A DNA stretch of 64,000 nt, from positions 308,986,666-309,050,665 of the forward strand of contig CM057009.1 in NCBI GenBank assembly GCA_029891345.1, given 5' to 3'. Positions 59,640 through 64,000 of this stretch are shown here, piece after piece. The stretch comes from Dryococelus australis. Taxonomy: Eukaryota > Arthropoda > Insecta > Phasmatodea > Phasmatidae. Within the stretch, counting starts at the first letter, position 1; each line of letters opens with the position of its first letter. A model generated the notes under the pieces. The model had not been told where the DNA came from and made no database searches. It saw only the letters and a list, made by a program, of their open reading frames with translations. The position numbers and the translations under genes were made by a program.

Positions 59640-60148
59640 ACCGTTTCCACAAACGATTATGACGCCACAGTTAATACTAAAGACGAAATGAGTGCAGTAC
59701 AGTCGGTTTGTGAGGAAGGTACACTTGCAAGATGTACATGTGAAGTTGAACAACTTCAAAATAAATGACCATCAGCTCTAAATACTGATGGACATACAAC
59801 TCCTGCTACAAAGAAAAGTAAACTTGTTATTGAGGATGAAGCAGGAAGCGAGGTCGATCATGAAGACAGCATTGATGATGACAATTATGGCAGTGATAAT
59901 GTTGAAGAGGATGATGATACTCTCGATGTTCCCACATATTTCCACAGCTAGTTTCCTTCGTCAAGTGATGTGAAGAAGGCAGAAGATGCTGCGAATACTG
60001 ACTACATGTTAACTGAAGACACGAATGAACTTGTTGATAGACTCGAATATTTGCTTGTCTTTCATAAACATGGGGATTTCTCGAACATGAAAGAGGTGGT
60101 GTCGATCATCGATGAACTTTAGGATCGGGGTTATATCAGATGATGTGA
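59640..60148 (+). pseudogene. Acidic protein gene of unknown function, decayed
   Basis: One frame can be followed for about 165 codons with only a few stops (TGA at 59766, TAG at 59949, TAG at 60120, then TGA at 60141). It reads a Lys-rich patch (TPATKKSKLVIEDEAGSEVD), a long Asp/Glu-rich stretch (DDDNYGSDNVEEDDDTLDVP), then a helical C terminus with NELVDRLEYLLVFHKHGDFS and EVVSIIDELxDRGYIR. The C-terminal helix pair resembles small proteins I associate with PolB-type mobile elements, but I cannot prove that. It sits inward of the terminus at 61924, so it may be a cargo gene of that element. AATAAA-like sequences follow near 60.18 kb. Confidence 0.5.
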
Positions 60149-60269
60149 TGATCTGCTTTCTTCTGAAACATGTAATTACAAAATAATAAATTTTTCATAA
60201 AATAATTGTTTTTTTCTTTTTTGTATGTTGTATCCTCCTGTTGGCCTAGTAATATAATATGCTTGTTTA

Positions 60270-60655
60270 ATTTTATGTATTTTTTCCAGAGTTTTTGCTT
60301 TCAAGGTCATATGCATCTAATATGGTGGTAATTAGTCTTTAATATATTATGCTTGTTGACTTTTAGGTAATTTTTCTGGAGTTTTTTCCAAGGTCATTCA
60401 AGGTCATGGGTTCAAAGTCGAGGTAGCTGTATCTAATATCGCGGTAGTAGTCTGTTATGTATTATGCTGGTTGACTTTTATGTATTTTTTTTTAATTTTT
60501 GTTTTCAAGGTCAATCAATGTCATGGGGTCAAGGTCGAGGTAGTCTGCATCTAACATGGTGGTATTAGTCTGTAATGTATTATGCTTGCTGACTTTTATG
60601 CATTTTCTAGAGTTGTGGTTTTCAAAGTCAATCAAGGTCATGAAGTCAAGGTTTA
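60270..60655. repeat. 117-bp tandem repeat, about 3.3 units
   Basis: Marker AAxGTCAxTCAAxGTCAT recurs at 60390, 60507 and 60624, spaced exactly 117. Units include TCTAATATGGTGGTA-like and TATTATGCTTGTTGACTTTT-like blocks. One related unit lies in the spacer of the foldback element at about 8152-8287. Confidence 0.88.
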
Positions 60656-60979
60656 TACTTTGTCCCTTCCCCGCACGATATCTGTTGATGACGTCACTCT
60701 CGACGGGACACAGCAGGCGCGTATGCCCTGGCCGACCTGTCGGCGCATGAATACTTGTGCGGTTACAAGGCTAGGAGACTTAATTTTCGTACAAGAGTAA
60801 AAAACGAATTCAATAAAGTAAAATATTGAGACAAAATATTGTTTTTCAAAATATAATGTATTGAAAATCGAATATGTTTTAAAAAGTCCTGCCTGGAAAT
60901 TAAATTACAAATAATTATTATATATCTTCTCGTATATGGAAAATTACATTTTTATATTCGTAAATAAATATATACACTG

Positions 60980-61380
60980 ATGATTCGCGCACTCTAGCTG
61001 GTGATGAAGGAGCGTAGACGGCAGAGTCGAACATGTATAAGTTATTAGTGGAGCAAATGTGACTAACCGAACAGTGTGAGCAATCAGTGGAGAAAATGCA
61101 ACTAATCGAATGAGAGAGGCAAGAGAAAGCGAATGTGAGAGACAAGAGAGAAAGGAAAGAGAGAAATAAAGAGAGACAAGAGATGGAATGAGAGAAAGAT
61201 GGAATGACAGACAAGAGAGAAAGAAAGGGACACAAGAGAGCAAATGAGAGAACTTGAAAGTGAGAGACAAGAGAGATGGAGATAAAGAAATGGAATGAGA
61301 GAAAAAGAGAGACATGAGAGAAGGAGAGAAAGAGATGGAATGAGAGAGCATGAAAAACAAGGCAGTATGGTGATATGACA
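60980..61380. repeat. Purine-rich tract and flanks, inverted relative of PolB element left arm
   Basis: GAGAGA/GAAAGA-rich DNA at about 61.08-61.36 kb. Read on the minus strand it has TTTTTCATGCTCTCTCATTC, close to TTTTTCATGCTCTATCATTC at 16.71 kb in copy A. It also has TTCGATTAGT, shared with 46.79 kb in copy B. The long ORFs on its minus strand are low-complexity artefacts. Confidence 0.6.
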
Positions 61381-61387
61381 TCACGAT

Positions 61388-61660
61388 CGTATGCCCCTTG
61401 AAAATACGATTCCGATGATATATAACACTTAATACTTAAGTCTTTAAATTTTTTAATTTATAAATATGTAAATTTAAATTTTTTATATAATTTATTTAAA
61501 ATAATTTTATTATGGTCTCACAGTAAATATGCGCCTTTAAAAGACGAGTTAGGTGATATATTACATGTAATACTTACGCCATTAAATTTTTTATTAAAAA
61601 TATATATTTTAATTTAAAAAATTATTTATTCAAAAATTTGATTTTATCTATTCATTGTTT
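61388..61660. repeat. Tandem duplication of about 140 bp
   Basis: TATGCCCCTTGAAAATACGA (about 61390) and TATGCGCCTTTAAAAGACGA (about 61529) begin two diverged copies, each continuing GATATATxAC, TAATACTTA and TTAAATTTTTTA. Confidence 0.78.
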
Positions 61661-61679
61661 CGTCTAGAACCATTAATGA

Positions 61680-61924
61680 ACCCCACTCCGACACCTTAAA
61701 GCCGGCTCGTTTTTTCCTTTCGGGAGATTTGGTGTGGCTTCTATCGTTTTAAGGCAGGAATGGGTAATTTTTAGGGGAAAAAGGGAAATTTTCAGGCATT
61801 TTTGGACAAGAACATCCGATTTTGAGGGAAAAACTGGAAGAAAACTGGAAATATTCAACATGGCGGCCGGATCCCGGCTACCGAATCCTGAATCCTGAGC
61901 CAGCCTTTCCACTATCCTACTACT
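61680..61924. mobile_element. Right terminus of a foldback/Maverick-like element
   Basis: Ends CCACTATCCTACTACT at 61924. Its complement, AGTAGTAGGATAGTGG, matches the form of the foldback ends at 7501 and 9153. Inward it shares the GGCGGCCGGATCC-type block, GAGGGAAAAA and GGGAAATTTT runs with the foldback arm at 8.94-9.12 kb. The following six bases are GATGTA. No left end with the same duplication is found in the window. Confidence 0.68.
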
Positions 61925-63380
61925 GATGTAGACTACCTGATGGCAGCTATGTTGTTCCAATCAGGATTTAATAAACTCTCAACGAATTAATGAACTAAAT
62001 ACTTAACAATCTTAGGCAAGTATTGAAATGTCTTAATATTGAATTTTATGTTCAATTCTCTAGCTCTGGGCAATACCTTGTCAACAGTCATGTCATGTTC
62101 CTACTTGGATTCAACAAATATTAAACAATCATCAGTGCAAATGAACATTTTGTTGTTACGGGGCTGGCCCTCGGTCGCTCCTCGCGGGGAAGGTGTTATT
62201 TACAGTTTCTCGTGGTGCCTCTTTTCCTGCTGAGAACACATGTTCCAGCTGCAAGCATGATGCATGTGTTTTCCCAGTATACTGCATGCTTTGAAACAGA
62301 AAATTACTTGGAAAAGTTGATTGAAAATTAGTTGTAGGCTCTTGACTTATTATTGCTGCACAACAGCTTTGAAAAACTTTACAAAAATGCTCTTTTTTTT
62401 TTGGGAATGTCGTATGATTTGCTTTGTTTTGGTTTTGTTTGGTAAACGATTTAGGGATAGTGTTTAGTAATGTGCATAACAGCAGGACTTCCAGACAGGA
62501 CCAACCAGAGGGTGGTTGGCCTGAGTGGTATCATGAGCCACAGAACCCCATGCTCTTGATAAATGACTGTAAAAATTTTGTTGACTTCTGAAAGGCCGTG
62601 AAAAATTCTTAAAATTTTTTATTATTTTTGAAAATGCTCAGAAAAGTTTTAAAAATTTATCTGACAGTTGCACTTTAAGTTCTTTACTGTCCAAAGGAAA
62701 ACACTGAAAAGTTTATTATTTATTTTGAAAAAGTTTAAAAATGTTATTACTAAAAAATGCTGCAAAATTTTCCAGAAAAGTTCCGGAAATAATGAGATTA
62801 AATATTGACTGCTTTTGTTTCTTAATTGCTGACTGGTATTGCTTGAAAATATCATCTTTACTTGTTACGATACCTGTTGCCAATTACTGTACACATTGAT
62901 AATGCCTCGTGTATTTGTTTACAAATCACTCTCGCACCTGCTTATGCACATTTGCCATGCTGTGTTGTACACAGGTACACTTTTACATACAATTTACACT
63001 TGTAGTGTCGAGTGGGTGTGTTCGACTTGCATCTGTCTTGGTTTACAGATGTGTCTTTTTCATTACATGTTATCGCATCTAACCAATGTATGTTTACAAA
63101 AGTTAAAACGTCTGATGACATTGCAACTACACAACCCAGATTAGTTGATTTTTTGATAGATCCAGGCCCTCACTAGACGTCAGATGACGTGCGTTATTTC
63201 CCACTCGATTCACTGTACGTCTGTTGATGTAACACATATGGACTCTACAATGTAAACAAATCTGAGAATGTGACCAATGAATATTTGTACCATTAGTGTG
63301 ACAAATAAAAACATGAACCTTTGATTTTATCGATGTAGTGTAGACTGTACTTTCTTAATTACATTGTTATAGAGAGTCGT
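61925..63380. other. Gene-free stretch
   Basis: No supported gene. Part near 62.35-62.85 kb is A/T-rich with AAAATTTT-type runs. Short ORFs are featureless. Confidence 0.4.
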
Positions 63381-63399
63381 CTGAAGGTCTCAGGTTACT

Positions 63400-63770
63400 C
63401 ACCAATGACTGTAGCTGTTCTTTCTGAAGCACTGTGGCACTGTTACCTTTGTCGTGTAGCTTGTTGTCCATATGTTGCCTTGAGCAGACTACAGATGTGT
63501 TGTTGATGCTCTCCTGCACTATGATGTTCTACTGTTGATTGATTCGCCCGTGTTGGGCAAACCACTTGACGTGGCTTGCTGGCGTAGACTGATGTTTTAT
63601 TCGCCCGAGTTGGGAAAGCCACTTGTCATGCTGTACCTCCAGAGGTGCTGGTAGTGTGTTTGTGTCCCGCCTGAGAGCAGGTGGGGAACAGGAACTGATG
63701 ATGTACCCGGCGATACGTTCGGTATAGAGAACGATTGTTGATGGTGGTCACCACTGCTGGGAAATAAGGT
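63400..63770 (-). pseudogene. Retroelement-like protein fragment, repeated at 58.98-59.1 kb
   Basis: The minus-strand reading PSSGDHHQQSFSIPNVSPGT and the following GGTQTHYQHLWRYS match GPPSSSFALPNVAPG and TNTTHHLWGCTTS at 59.1-58.98 kb beside gypsy element 3. So both belong to one dispersed repeat, probably retroelement coding sequence. The domain is not recognised. Confidence 0.4.
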
Positions 63771-64000
63771 GTGGGCCTTAGATTTTAATTATGTGAAATG
63801 CATCCCACACGTTAAGTCCTCGTATGTTACGTCAGGATGCAGGGATACCTCCCCTCGGCTAAATAAAAGTATTAAAAGGTTCCTGATTTGCATTAACTAT
63901 GGATATGAAATAAAATGCAGCCTATATTGAATTGCCGAAGGGGGTACGCAGAACTTATCGTCTGCCCTGCTGGTTGTCTCAAGTGCAGAAGTCTGACTAA
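63771..64000. other. Window end, nothing recognised
   Basis: No supported feature. Confidence 0.3.

Noticed and set aside
60918-61384. Ser/Leu/Phe-rich minus-strand ORFs of 105 and 146 codons resembling membrane proteins
   Set aside because: They are read through a purine/pyrimidine tract and are an effect of low complexity.

Overview
The window looks like repeat-dense, AT-rich nuclear DNA from an arthropod, most likely an insect. Reasons: one spliced-type coding exon with no neighbouring prokaryote-like genes, polyadenylation-type 3' sequence, tRNA-derived SINEs, and a wide mix of decayed transposons (mariner, Penelope-like, Jockey-type LINE, Ty3/gypsy, and arthropod-type zinc-finger/PolB elements). 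The SINE with an ACCT-type tail resembles SINEs I associate with orthopteroid insects, so a polyneopteran is my best guess. That guess rests on memory, not on a search.

Host gene: the only convincing host coding sequence is the terminal exon at 2574-3231 (+), which encodes a charged, coiled-coil C terminus. It resembles a presynaptic active-zone scaffold of the Piccolo/RIM/Fife type (tentative). The sequence before it reads as intron and the sequence after it as 3' UTR and intergenic DNA.

Left third (about 7-16.5 kb): a foldback element at 7501-9153 has 6-bp target duplications and AG...CT ends. It is followed by a mariner copy split by a SINE with its own 10-bp duplication, a Penelope-like RT remnant, and a Jockey-type LINE. 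The LINE is cut off at 16476.

Middle (16.5-41 kb): a first large PolB element (copy A) has a non-coding left arm and a minus-strand PolB pseudogene, interrupted near 19.7-22.0 kb. It abuts a gypsy element (about 23.93-30.09 kb) that keeps its 5' LTR but has no 3' LTR. Then come a LINE remnant, an integrase C terminus followed by an OTU-protease-like domain, a second gypsy 3' end with a long LTR, several tandem arrays and a palindrome, and a plus-strand PolB pseudogene of a different lineage (copy C).

Right third (41-64 kb): low-complexity arrays, then a second PolB element (copy B) collinear with copy A, with the longest PolB gene of the three (about 4 kb). Beyond it are a third gypsy with a complete short LTR, an acidic ORF of unknown function, a 117-bp tandem array, and a terminus at 61924 related to the foldback ends at 7.5 and 9.15 kb.

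None of the transposon genes appears intact. The most interesting theme is a family of PolB/Maverick-like elements and short foldback derivatives that share termini, internal repeats and tRNA-like modules.
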